Origin: Candidatus Hydrogenedentota bacterium
GTDB lineage: Bacteria; Hydrogenedentota; Hydrogenedentia; Hydrogenedentales; SLHB01
DNA: 35,651 nucleotides
Assembly: GCA_003557825.1 (NCBI GenBank)
Contig: PWNM01000038.1
Location: 1 to 35,651, forward strand
Direction of reading: 5' to 3'
Each line of letters opens with the position of its first letter. The first letter of the stretch is position 1. The position numbers were made by a program, and so were the translations under genes. Shown here piece by piece: positions 1-9,844 of the stretch. The notes under the pieces are model-generated. The model was not told the origin of the DNA, did no database searches, and worked only from the letters and a program-made list of their open reading frames with translations.

Positions 1-19
1 GGAAGAGCCGATTTTAGAA
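1..19. repeat. Terminal direct repeat/overlap, copy 1 (ggaagagccgattttagaa), identical to the last 19 bases of the window
   Basis: Exact string match between positions 1-19 and 35633-35651. Confidence 0.95.
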
Positions 20-25
20 ATAACA

Positions 26-392
26 ATGAGCGAGAAACCGAGTCTGATGGATATCGCAGAACGGGCGGGGGTGAGTATAGTGACCGTCTCGCGGGCGATC
101 CGCGGCGTCGGGCGGGTGAACCCGGCGACGCAGGACCTCCGGGTTGCGGGTCCCGAAAGATCTGTCGGTCATGGCCTATCTGGCGGCGGATATCCCCCAG
201 AAGGCCAAAGAAAGGGTGACGTGTCTCGAGTTGCCCTTTCATTTGGTGGGCAAAATCGTGCCGGAGTTAATCCAAAGACACGTAGCCGACCCGGAATGCG
301 CTACCATCACGATCACCCTCGATACGACCCTCAGCCCGGGCAACACGCTCGGAGAAGTTCCTTCTGTCCTAAAATGTGTAAGAGCTGTATAA
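26..392 (+). pseudogene. LacI-family transcriptional regulator, internally deleted and frameshifted remnant
   Basis: The N-terminus MSEKPSLMDIAERAGVSIVTVSRAIRGVGRVNPATQ is a LacI HTH. It is followed after about 36 aa, in another frame, by a LacI C-terminal segment (GLRVPKDLSVMAYLAADIPQKAKERVTCLELPFHLVGKIVPELIQRH). The core of the effector-binding domain is missing. Confidence 0.8.
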
Positions 393-447
393 AGTGTCAG
401 AGCTATTGTGATGAGATTGCAACGGTCTATTTTTAGGAGGTAATATT

Positions 448-1755
448 ATGGAAAAAAACATACAGAATTGGTCAGATTTAAAGTTTGGAATGTTTATCAC
501 TTTTGGACTCTACTCCATTCTTGGTGAAGGTGAATGGGTGATGTTCAATAAGCCCATTGATAAGGATGAGTATTCGATGTTAAAAGAAAGGTTTACTACT
601 GAAAAATTCAATGCAAGCGGGTGGGCAAAAATTGCAAAAGAAGCAGGTATGAAATATATGGTGTTTACTGCAAGGCACCATGACGGTTTTTCTCTTTTCG
701 ATAGTAAAGCTAGTGTCGGCGATTTCACCAGTATGAATTGTGCTGCAAGGAGAGATTTTGTAGCTGAATTCACTAAAGCTTGCAGAGAAGCAGGTCTAGC
801 TGTAGGGTTATACTACTCTCCAATGGACTGGCGCTTTCCTGGCTATTTTTTGCCCCGAATGTATATGAAAAGTGCTTTGCAGATGAAAGAACAGTGCCAT
901 GAACAATTGAGGGAGCTTTTAACCAATTACGGAAAAATAGATATATTATGGTTTGATGGCGGAGATGACTATTGGCTTTGCCATGGTCATAATCTACACA
1001 ATAATTTGAATACAAGACCAGCAAACTTCAGAGAGAACCCCCAGATATCAAATTTTTGGGAAGCTGATAAATTAGACAAGATGGCAAGAGAGCTTCAACC
1101 AGGGATTGTTATCAATAACAGGTCTGGTCAGCGCCAGTATGGAGACTTTCTAACGCCAGAGCGTAAAATTGGTGAATGGAATCCAAATACACCTTGGGAG
1201 ACATGTGATGTATTAGCAGGAAGTTGGGGGTGGGTTCCCGATGCTGTTATGCGATCACTAAGAGATTGTATTCATTTAATAATAAAAATTGTGACTGGTG
1301 GAGGCAACTTGCTATTAAATGTTGGTCCTAGATCCGACGGAACAATTGAGGAACGTCAGGTCTTAAGGTTAAAGGAGATCGGAGATTGGCTTCGTAAATA
1401 TGGAGAAAGTGTCTATGATACGAAAGGAGGACCTCTTTTAAATGGGTCATGGGGCGGCACAACATGGAAGGAGAACAAGCTTTATATACATGTTATTGAC
1501 TGGCAGGAAAATGAAATAATTATACCTAATTTAAGCTCAAAAATAGTTGAAATATCAACACTTACCGCATCTGATTTGTTTGTGGAAAAGCAAGCCAATA
1601 TCATTAGACTAAATGTACCGGAAGAAGATAAATTGGCATTAGACACTATTATAGTTATAGAATATGAATTGAATGTCGACAAAGTGTTTGAAGATTTTGA
1701 TGCGAATTCGTTTCTTCAAACAAGGCACCTAGAATCTGATGCGTTAATAGTATGA
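448..1755 (+). CDS. Alpha-L-fucosidase-like protein, GH29 (no obvious signal peptide)
   Basis: 435 aa; KFGMFITFGLYS, ARHHDGFSLFDSK, ACREAGLAVGLYYSPMDW and IDILWFDGG are GH29-like motifs. Strong Shine-Dalgarno (aggaggtaatatt) upstream; markedly AT-rich. Confidence 0.85.
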   Translation: MEKNIQNWSDLKFGMFITFGLYSILGEGEWVMFNKPIDKDEYSMLKERFTTEKFNASGWAKIAKEAGMKYMVFTARHHDGFSLFDSKASVGDFTSMNCAARRDFVAEFTKACREAGLAVGLYYSPMDWRFPGYFLPRMYMKSALQMKEQCHEQLRELLTNYGKIDILWFDGGDDYWLCHGHNLHNNLNTRPANFRENPQISNFWEADKLDKMARELQPGIVINNRSGQRQYGDFLTPERKIGEWNPNTPWETCDVLAGSWGWVPDAVMRSLRDCIHLIIKIVTGGGNLLLNVGPRSDGTIEERQVLRLKEIGDWLRKYGESVYDTKGGPLLNGSWGGTTWKENKLYIHVIDWQENEIIIPNLSSKIVEISTLTASDLFVEKQANIIRLNVPEEDKLALDTIIVIEYELNVDKVFEDFDANSFLQTRHLESDALIV

Positions 1756-1778
1756 TGGGTCACTTTGCACTGTAGACG

Positions 1779-1996
1779 GCGGCGGCGGCGCGCATACCGT
1801 CGCCTAGGAAGGCTCAAGGCGTTTCTCCCAGAATCATCGTCGGAATCATATCATCGGCATGCTGAGCGAGGGGAGGCTGACGATGATGGGGCTGGTGAAA
1901 CCGGGGAGAAGATGGCGGAAAATGATGCGCCCGTGGTTGGCGCCGAGGAGACGGGCGGAGCCGGCGTAATGTTCGTAAGCGTCCGCATGTCTCCCC
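1779..1996 (-). pseudogene. Relic of an OppC/DppC-family ABC transporter permease (C-terminal part, frameshifted)
   Basis: Minus-strand frames read AYEHYAGSARLLGANHGRIIFRHLLPGFTSPIIVSL, then with frameshifts MIPTMILGET / LSFLGDGMRA. This matches the EAA-loop layout of BPD_transp_1 permeases (ARxLGAxxxRIIFRHxLP ... ILxETALSFLGxG). Confidence 0.6.
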
Positions 1997-2006
1997 CGCA
2001 CCGTTG

Positions 2007-4673
2007 TTATTTTGTGTCAATTCTTACCACTGTAATACTGTTCCAGTCATTTTCAGTATTACCGCCTCCGACGATACGCACATATCTGGCAACTGCTTCA
2101 TCAAAATGATGCTTTTCTAATTGTATCGTCTTACCACTACTCTGTCCACTGTATACTTTGTTCCAATTTTCTCTATCAGTGGACACTTCAATATCAAACA
2201 TTGAGGCCCTTCTGTCTCCTGAATGCCACGCAATCGATACTGAGCCAATCGTCCTTTCTTCATGCAAATCATATTCTATCCATTGCCCCACCCCTTGCGC
2301 TGACCATCGGGTATTCAAATCAAAATCAAGAGTATTTCCCGGTTTATGCTCAGCTTCCGGCACAGCACTCGCTCTTACACCCATGTTAACTGTAGGTCTT
2401 AAATTCACAAGGTATTGACTGATAAGACTTCTATCTTGTTTGTCTGCTACATTGATTATCGCTGTACCCGGCAACTCTGTTGCTTGTATGATTGTTATAT
2501 CATAATTCCCTTGCGCATCCACCTGTGGAATACTGCCGTCCTCAGGCAATACACTAATATTATACTCAAATTCATCACGCTGAAAATTCCCAATTTCCCG
2601 GCCATCAATGGTAATACGATCCAGCATGGGCATAACCAAATCACCATCCGGAATATACCAATCATCCAGTGAACTTACTTCAGGCAATGGGTATTCTGCT
2701 GATTCACCTTCAAGCAAAGGCATAAACATAACTGACAATGTGACTTCCTCCATGCCATGAAAATAAATCTTCAGTTTTCTAATGCCCTCATTACTGTCCG
2801 CCTCCGGCGGATCCGGTGAGGATGGCATGGGTTTTGCGTCTACAACCTCAAAGGCGGCATCGGACGGCAACAATATCCGCGCCAGTAATTCCTTGCCGTT
2901 TTGCTTTAGCCTAGCGGATTTTCCTTCGGAATGTATTTGCACATCGGCCCGGGTATGGGCAAACCAAAATAATTCTGCCGGACCTTCAGTTCTTATTTCA
3001 TCTTGCACAATTACATGCCTTCGATTACCACCTAACATTACTCCTCTTATTACTTCAGTGGCACCGTGAGATGCGTAGGCGGGTGTCATATCAACAATAG
3101 AGAATGCTCCGCGGGGCTTTGATTCAAATTTCACTAGTTCACTAAAGGCAAAAGGATCCTGATCAGGACCAAATCCGGGATTAATAACCAGTGTGTTATT
3201 ACCCTCTGCTCTCATCCGATAATAGGTCCATCTTTGTCCATGGAGACTATAATCCCAGTATCCGGGGACACTATAATCTTCCGGACCCAACTGTGTAATC
3301 CAACGCTCTCCAAGAGCATCCACTACAAAAGTGCCCGTGTTCAGATTCCCGTGAACCTCATTATTATATCCACCCTTAAAACCTACATAAATCTCATTTG
3401 AAAAATCCCAACGACTCCGCATACCAACGGATTCTGTTGGCCCAAAAGATCTGTCAAGAGGGAGATCAATGCGAGATTCAATCCCCTCCGGTCTATACCA
3501 TAAAAGATCCCGTATGCCCCCCCTCTCTCCGATAATAGATAGACGAATATTTGCTAACTCCGGAGATTGATATTTGCCAGCAAACCAGAATAACTCTGCA
3601 GAAATATTGCCAGAAACACTACCTTGGTGACCATTTCCCCAATTAAAAAAACCCATGGGTCCTGTCATATAAACCGGGAAAAAGCCTGCTGTGGAAAGAC
3701 CCGGTGCATCCCCAATACCATAGTCCGTGCCCAAAGCTGTATCCAAAGAACCTACATACTCTACCATAGACTGTGCTGCGAAGAACCAATACATCGGGCC
3801 TTCCCTGCCTGCACCCTCGGGCGCCCACTCAGGCAGAAAATTCTCCAATGACCTCAATGCGGATTCTAAAATTTCACCAGCCATTTCCTCATGTTGCGCC
3901 TCGTCACCGATTGCAAGAGCCATCATAGACAACCCTCCGTTAACGGTTACGTTCCAGTTGTTTCGACCTCTAATCCAATGACTATTTTGATATTTGTAGC
4001 CATCTGGATTGCGATAGGCAGATAAACCGGGCGCTAAACCCTTTTCTATGGCTGCATTACGTATAATATCTCTTTGCTCCTCACTCCAGTAATCATAGAA
4101 CCAATCATATCCAATAGCAAAAGCCTTTAATATATATCCTGTGGTCAACATTTGTCGCTCTGCCTCCCAGTGGTCAAACCCCGCGACAGTCTCTAACTCA
4201 TCCCATGCTCTTTGTGCATATTTTTCTTCGCCTGTCAGTTGGAACATCATGCCAAGGTTAAGCATTCTGCCTAAAACCAGTGATCTTAAATGATTTCCCA
4301 TTTCTGTCGGAACGTCAGCATATAAAATGGCATCCGTGTTATTTTTAACATTGTTATACCATCTGCCTGCATAGAGATCTGTCGCAACCATACTCTTAAT
4401 ATAGTCAAACGTTTCAGGTGTTGCCAGTATACGTGGGTGACGGTTTTGTGGATTTCGCGCTTTCAAATCATTAATGATTTGTTGCGCACCAGGTCTCTCA
4501 TATATTGTCGAATGATTAACTTCGTGGATCTCATTTTCAGGGTCTGCCTCTTGCGCCTTCGCAGTCACTATGTTGTCACGCAAAATCAATGAAAATCCTG
4601 CAAACAGGCATAGGACAAATAATGACGCAAAAGAAAATTTCCTCAGATTAATCACTTTACATGCCTCTTTCAT
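2007..4673 (-). CDS. Secreted heparinase II/III-family polysaccharide lyase with C-terminal F5/8-type C (discoidin-like) domain
   Basis: 888 aa; N-terminal hydrophobic segment; NPQNRHPRILATPETFDYI and WYNNVKNN toroid region; C-terminal NTRWSAQGVGQWIEYDL ... GNTENDWNSIT is discoidin-like. Paralogous to 7107-9809. Confidence 0.75.
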   Translation of the reverse strand: MKEACKVINLRKFSFASLFVLCLFAGFSLILRDNIVTAKAQEADPENEIHEVNHSTIYERPGAQQIINDLKARNPQNRHPRILATPETFDYIKSMVATDLYAGRWYNNVKNNTDAILYADVPTEMGNHLRSLVLGRMLNLGMMFQLTGEEKYAQRAWDELETVAGFDHWEAERQMLTTGYILKAFAIGYDWFYDYWSEEQRDIIRNAAIEKGLAPGLSAYRNPDGYKYQNSHWIRGRNNWNVTVNGGLSMMALAIGDEAQHEEMAGEILESALRSLENFLPEWAPEGAGREGPMYWFFAAQSMVEYVGSLDTALGTDYGIGDAPGLSTAGFFPVYMTGPMGFFNWGNGHQGSVSGNISAELFWFAGKYQSPELANIRLSIIGERGGIRDLLWYRPEGIESRIDLPLDRSFGPTESVGMRSRWDFSNEIYVGFKGGYNNEVHGNLNTGTFVVDALGERWITQLGPEDYSVPGYWDYSLHGQRWTYYRMRAEGNNTLVINPGFGPDQDPFAFSELVKFESKPRGAFSIVDMTPAYASHGATEVIRGVMLGGNRRHVIVQDEIRTEGPAELFWFAHTRADVQIHSEGKSARLKQNGKELLARILLPSDAAFEVVDAKPMPSSPDPPEADSNEGIRKLKIYFHGMEEVTLSVMFMPLLEGESAEYPLPEVSSLDDWYIPDGDLVMPMLDRITIDGREIGNFQRDEFEYNISVLPEDGSIPQVDAQGNYDITIIQATELPGTAIINVADKQDRSLISQYLVNLRPTVNMGVRASAVPEAEHKPGNTLDFDLNTRWSAQGVGQWIEYDLHEERTIGSVSIAWHSGDRRASMFDIEVSTDRENWNKVYSGQSSGKTIQLEKHHFDEAVARYVRIVGGGNTENDWNSITVVRIDTK

Positions 4674-4888
4674 ATTTTACTTTTCGGTTAAACTGTTTCC
4701 ATGTATTTAAATGGATGCTGTCATACTTAATTGCGATCCGCCGTCACTCCCCGCGTTGCCGGATCCACCGGCGTCGGTGCCTTCACCCTGCACAAGGGAG
4801 AGGCTCAAGATGAACAATGGCAAGGCAAGCATCCCTCTGGTAACACTGCGTACAATACGAAGTCGTTCTTTCCTCGGGTTTATGGCCA

Positions 4889-7132
4889 TTATTCTCCATG
4901 GCTGAGTGTGATGATCTTTCGGAAGAAAAGGTTTTTATCGGAATCGGGGATCGGAAGAGGAATGCGTTGCGACAGATTGTTGCCTTCAATTTTTTGGAAT
5001 CCATGCAAAGGCTGCCAATCCTGATCATAGAGGTTATCGGTTGATTGGATCTCGTAATACCTGGTTTGGTCATGATACCCGGGACCAAAAGCGGCAATGG
5101 CGAAAAACCTTGCCTCAAGTTCTCCTGTATCCGGACAAATTCCTATGTGAAGAGCTACGGGATCCGGTTCCTCGGCGGTAAACGGATTGGTGCCGGCGAT
5201 GTATTCAGCTAAATTGGACCGGCCACTTTGATTGACGTCTTCCAGAGGGTCCTGACCCGTCTGGCCAAACCAATACATTTCCCATGCATCGGGCAATCCG
5301 TTGCCATCCCGGTCCAACACGGGGATTGAAGAGAAAAATCCGACTTGAGTAATGCTGTTCCAATCACTCTCGGTGTTGCCATGGCCAATAATCCGGACGA
5401 AGCGAACGTCGTCCATAGGCTCAAAGTGGAAAAATTCGGGATCAATCGTATATCCCGAAGAACTATGGTTCTCAAAAACTGAATCCCATCTCTCCCCGTC
5501 GCGGGAGACGTCCAAGCTAAACTCGGCCTGCCGGGTGTCACCGAGGTAAAATGCCATTGCGACAGTATCGACAGAAGCGGGTGTCTCCAGCTCGAACTGG
5601 ATCCACTCTCCATCTCCAAAGGCAGACCATCGGGAGTCCAAATCTCCATCAAGGGTGTTTTCCGGGATGTTCGGTATCTGGGCAGAACTTGCGCTTACCG
5701 AAACGACATTCCGTTTTTCGGCAACAGTTACGTTCATCGAATTTTCGTAGGCCATGCCGTCATCCATGCGGAGTTGCAGCGTGATGGAGTGCCTGCCTTG
5801 TGGAAGGATAAGCTGAGGGGTCATGCCCTCGCCAAGAAAGACGTTGCCCGTCCACCATGATGCTCCCTCAATTCTCCCCACTCTGACGGGCGATTGCCAT
5901 GCGTTCAAACGTAAGAAAAATTGCGTTGAACCGGGTTCCTTAACGACAAATCGGTCAGGTCCGGCGAAGGGATACACCGGTGCGGGTCCTCCTATTAGCT
6001 TCAGAATTTCCGTCCCGGCGAGCAGGAAGGCACCTACACCAAAATCATGTGTTTCATCCGCCCCGGCCGGTTGTGGATCCAGCCCAACGTTCTGCACAAA
6101 CCCGACGCGGCCACCGGGCTTAAGTGCATCCCGGGTCAATCCCAGCCATGCGGCTTCGAGGACAGGATAAAAGAGATCTTGCGAAAGAAAACCATGTCGG
6201 ATTCCCCATGCGATCCCAGCGGTGAAAAAGGCGGTTCCGCTGGTTTCCGGCCCCGGAAAGTGACTGGGATCGAGCAGATTGGAACGCCAGAATCCATCCG
6301 CTTGCTGGAGCGGAACCAAAGCGTGGGCCATTTTTATGAAATTGCCGATATACTCCTCCCGATCCGGATGGTCGGCCGGCATCTCATCGAGTACGCGTGC
6401 GTGCCCCGCGAACACCCAACCATTGCCGCGGGACCAAAACACCGGCTCACCGTTGGGGCTTAGGCGCAGCTCCGGAAACTGACTTTCATCCCGGAACCAT
6501 AACCCGTGTGTTTCACAGAAAAGATTGCGGGTGATCTTCATGTAATCGTACATTCGCCTCAGATGATTTCGGTAAATTTCGCTCTCCTGTAAATTGGCGA
6601 CCTGTGCGATCATCGGCGCTGCCATGAAATATGCGTCAATCCACCACCAGTCATCCACCGAGTTGTTTGGGTCGGTGCCGCCTGGATCATCCCATGGGAC
6701 GTTGTTGATAAGGTCGTTCATTCGCTCTATAGCTGCAGCCACTTTGTGCGGTGATGGATTCCGCCGGTACAGGTCTATATAGGTCTGATGCGCCAGAAGC
6801 GCATCCGCATGCAACGGGTGCCGCCATCGGTTGTTCCATATACCGCTGCTCCAGTTATTATGAATGGACCATTCCAGTGAATGGTTCCAATAACGTTCCT
6901 CGGCAAGCAACTTCGCGGCTTCCGTGTTGCCGGTGAAATACGTTGCTCGATCCCACCACCATGGATAAGTCAGCTCCCTGTAATCAAAGTACTCAATGAA
7001 ATAGTCATTTGCAGAGCGGATTTTCCTCTCGATCTCTATCGGATCGAAGTCGAACAGAACGGAACCCGACAAGCTACCGCATGCAAACAGATAAAGGAGC
7101 ACACGGTTAATCTTCGCTATCCGTTGTTTCAT
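4889..7132 (-). CDS. GH105/GH88-like unsaturated uronyl hydrolase with F5/8-type C domain and TSP3-like C-terminal module
   Basis: WWWIDAYFMAAP, FWSRGNGWVFAGHARVL and PETSGTAFFTAGIAWGI are GH105-like motifs. Likely start MKQRIAKINRVLLYLFACG (signal peptide) at 7132, overlapping the upstream gene by 26 bp. Confidence 0.8.
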   Translation of the reverse strand: MKQRIAKINRVLLYLFACGSLSGSVLFDFDPIEIERKIRSANDYFIEYFDYRELTYPWWWDRATYFTGNTEAAKLLAEERYWNHSLEWSIHNNWSSGIWNNRWRHPLHADALLAHQTYIDLYRRNPSPHKVAAAIERMNDLINNVPWDDPGGTDPNNSVDDWWWIDAYFMAAPMIAQVANLQESEIYRNHLRRMYDYMKITRNLFCETHGLWFRDESQFPELRLSPNGEPVFWSRGNGWVFAGHARVLDEMPADHPDREEYIGNFIKMAHALVPLQQADGFWRSNLLDPSHFPGPETSGTAFFTAGIAWGIRHGFLSQDLFYPVLEAAWLGLTRDALKPGGRVGFVQNVGLDPQPAGADETHDFGVGAFLLAGTEILKLIGGPAPVYPFAGPDRFVVKEPGSTQFFLRLNAWQSPVRVGRIEGASWWTGNVFLGEGMTPQLILPQGRHSITLQLRMDDGMAYENSMNVTVAEKRNVVSVSASSAQIPNIPENTLDGDLDSRWSAFGDGEWIQFELETPASVDTVAMAFYLGDTRQAEFSLDVSRDGERWDSVFENHSSSGYTIDPEFFHFEPMDDVRFVRIIGHGNTESDWNSITQVGFFSSIPVLDRDGNGLPDAWEMYWFGQTGQDPLEDVNQSGRSNLAEYIAGTNPFTAEEPDPVALHIGICPDTGELEARFFAIAAFGPGYHDQTRYYEIQSTDNLYDQDWQPLHGFQKIEGNNLSQRIPLPIPDSDKNLFFRKIITLSHGE

Positions 7133-9809
7133 CGGTGCCAATAAGTGGAGACTCATAAAGGGGCAGGTAAAAAGTTCCAAATTGGGTTTGAGAAAACGGC
7201 AACCGCCCGCCACGGACTTCAATACCATCTTCTCTGGAAATCAGGTTATTATCGAACAGTTGCAGTGGAGCCCAATCCTTCAAATTCGAAGAGCGCAGAA
7301 TACTGAACTCAACATCCGGAACCCCGGCACGAATTCGATAGCGATAGTGCAGAAGGTTGTCAACCACTATGATTTCGAATGGCCGGACAGAAGCCGGCAC
7401 AAGCGGGTTTGAGCCAATAGCATATTCAACGAAGTTGGAAAGTCCGTCACGATCCGGATCCGCATGCATGCCGGAAATCGAGGGGTCTGCCAATTGTTCA
7501 TCGCTGAAGTAGAGTCTTTGCCAATCCCGGAAGTCGAAATCAGGTTTGAAATGTACAAGGTACTGGCTAGTGAAACTTGCATCATCACTGTTGACTACAT
7601 TGATTATTGCCGTGCCCGGCACCTCTGTTGCTTGTATTATCGCAATATCGTGATATCCTTGCGCATCCACTTGCGGAATGTGGCCGTCTCCCGGTAGCAC
7701 ATTAATGGTGTACTCAAATCTGTTCCGCTGAAAATTATGAATTTCATTACCATCGATCGTGATACTATCCAGCATGGGTATTAAATCACCATCCGGAATA
7801 TACCAATCATTCAGCGCACTTACTTCAGGTAATACAATTTCTCCCGGTTCATCATCAACCAAAGGCACAAACATAACGGACAATGTGACATCCTCTATCC
7901 CGGATAAATTAATTTGAAGTTTTCTAAACTCCTCATTCCTGTTCGCCTGAGGCGGATTGGGCGAGGATGGCAAAGGTCTCGCGTCGACAACTTCAAAGGC
8001 GGCATCCGCCGGCGACAATATTTGCGCCAGCAACTCCTTGCCATTTTTCATTAGTGTCGCGGACCTCGCGTCGAAATGTATTTCCACATCAGCCCGGGTA
8101 TGGACAAACCAAAATAATTCTGAGGGATTTTCAGTTCTTATTTCATCTTGCACAATTACATGTCTTCTATAATCCCCTAGCATAACTCCTCTTTTTACAT
8201 CAGTGGCACCGCGGGATGCATAGGCAGGGGTCATATCAACTATAGAAAATGCTCCGCGAGGCTTCGCTTCAAATTTTACGATTTCACTAAAGGCGAAAGG
8301 ATGTTGATCCGGACCAAATCCGGGATTGATAACCAGTGTATTATTACCCTCCGCTCTCATACGATAATAAGTCCATCTTTGTCCAGCCAGACTATAATCC
8401 CAGTAACCGGGGACACTATAATCTTCCGGACCCAACTGAGTAATCCAACGCTCTCCAAGAGCATCCAAAACAAAAGTGCCTGTGCTAAGACTTCCGTGAA
8501 CCTCATTATTATATCCACCTTTAAAACCTACATAAACCTCATTTGAAAAGTCCCAACGACTCCGCATGCCTACAGACTCCGTTTGTCCGAATTGTCCGTC
8601 AAGAGGTAGATCAATGCGAGATTCAAGCCCCTCCGGTCTATACCATAAAAGATCCCGTATGCCCCCGCTCTCTCCAATGACGAATAGACGAATATTTGCT
8701 AACTCCGGCGTATCATATCTGCCAGCAAACCAGAATAATTCTGCAGGAATATTGCGAGAAAGATTACCTTGGTGACCATTGCCCCAATTGAAAAAACCCT
8801 CTGATCCTGACATATAAACCGGGAAAAAGCCTGTCGTGGAAAGACCTGTTGTATTCCCAATACCGTAATCCGTGCCCAAAGCTGTATCCAATGAACCCAT
8901 ATACTCAACCAAAGACTGTGCTGCAAAATACCAATAAGACGGGCCTTCCCTGCCTGCACCGTCGGGGGCATACTCTGGCAAAAAATTCTCCAATGACCTC
9001 AGTGCGGATTCTAAAATTTCACCAGCCATTTCCTCATGTTGCGCCTCGTCACCGATTGCGAGAGCCATCATGGATAACCCTCCGTTAACGGTTACGTTCC
9101 AGTTGTTATTACCTAGAACCCAGTGACTATTTTGATATTGATAGCCACCTGGATTGCGATAGGCAATTAAACCAGGTGTTAAACCTTTTTCTATAGCTGC
9201 ACTACGTATAATCTCTTTTTGCTCCTCACTCCAGTAATCATAGAACCAATCATATCCAATAGCAAAAGCCTTTAATATATATCCTGTGGTCAACATTTGT
9301 CGCTCTGCCTCCCAGTGCTCAAACCCCGCGACAGCCTCTAACTCATCCCATGCTCTTTGTGCATATTTTTCCTCGCCTGTCATCTGGTACATCATACCCA
9401 GGTTAAGGATTCTGTTTAAAACCAGTGATCTTAAATGATCTCCCGATTCTGCTGGAACGTCAGCATTTAATGTGGAATCCGCGCTATTTTTAACATTATT
9501 ATACCAGCTGGCGGCATAAGGATCCGTTGCAACCATACTTTGAATATAGTCAAATGTTTCAGCTGTTGCCAGTATACGCGGATGACGATTTTGCGGATTT
9601 TTTTCTTTTAAATCATCAATAATTTGTTGCGCACTCGGTCTCTCATAAATGTCCGAACTAGTCGCATATTCGACCATGTTGGTGGCCGAACCCGCAGCCT
9701 GCAGTTCCCAGCCAGTTGGCTCTGGATCGAAGGTTTGAGGATTGACAGTATCCGCCGAAACAATCAGCGGGAAGAGCCAGAGCAATGCATAAATGATGTT
9801 CGTTTTCAT
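7107..9809 (-). CDS. Secreted heparinase II/III-family polysaccharide lyase (paralog of 2007-4673) with TSP3-like C-terminal module
   Basis: Long, highly similar alignment to the 888-aa protein by eye; start MKTNIIYALLWLFPLIVSA (signal peptide) at 9809; C-terminus DPDRDGLSNFVEYAIGSNP instead of a discoidin domain. Confidence 0.75.
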   Translation of the reverse strand: MKTNIIYALLWLFPLIVSADTVNPQTFDPEPTGWELQAAGSATNMVEYATSSDIYERPSAQQIIDDLKEKNPQNRHPRILATAETFDYIQSMVATDPYAASWYNNVKNSADSTLNADVPAESGDHLRSLVLNRILNLGMMYQMTGEEKYAQRAWDELEAVAGFEHWEAERQMLTTGYILKAFAIGYDWFYDYWSEEQKEIIRSAAIEKGLTPGLIAYRNPGGYQYQNSHWVLGNNNWNVTVNGGLSMMALAIGDEAQHEEMAGEILESALRSLENFLPEYAPDGAGREGPSYWYFAAQSLVEYMGSLDTALGTDYGIGNTTGLSTTGFFPVYMSGSEGFFNWGNGHQGNLSRNIPAELFWFAGRYDTPELANIRLFVIGESGGIRDLLWYRPEGLESRIDLPLDGQFGQTESVGMRSRWDFSNEVYVGFKGGYNNEVHGSLSTGTFVLDALGERWITQLGPEDYSVPGYWDYSLAGQRWTYYRMRAEGNNTLVINPGFGPDQHPFAFSEIVKFEAKPRGAFSIVDMTPAYASRGATDVKRGVMLGDYRRHVIVQDEIRTENPSELFWFVHTRADVEIHFDARSATLMKNGKELLAQILSPADAAFEVVDARPLPSSPNPPQANRNEEFRKLQINLSGIEDVTLSVMFVPLVDDEPGEIVLPEVSALNDWYIPDGDLIPMLDSITIDGNEIHNFQRNRFEYTINVLPGDGHIPQVDAQGYHDIAIIQATEVPGTAIINVVNSDDASFTSQYLVHFKPDFDFRDWQRLYFSDEQLADPSISGMHADPDRDGLSNFVEYAIGSNPLVPASVRPFEIIVVDNLLHYRYRIRAGVPDVEFSILRSSNLKDWAPLQLFDNNLISREDGIEVRGGRLPFSQTQFGTFYLPLYESPLIGTDETTDSED

Positions 9810-9844
9810 GTTGGTTGGATATCTATTGTTTATTCGACAGATTA

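Noticed and set aside
1779-1800. GGC-repeat stretch (gcggcggcggcg) as a simple-sequence element
   Set aside because: Short, and explained by Ala-rich codons in the permease relic.
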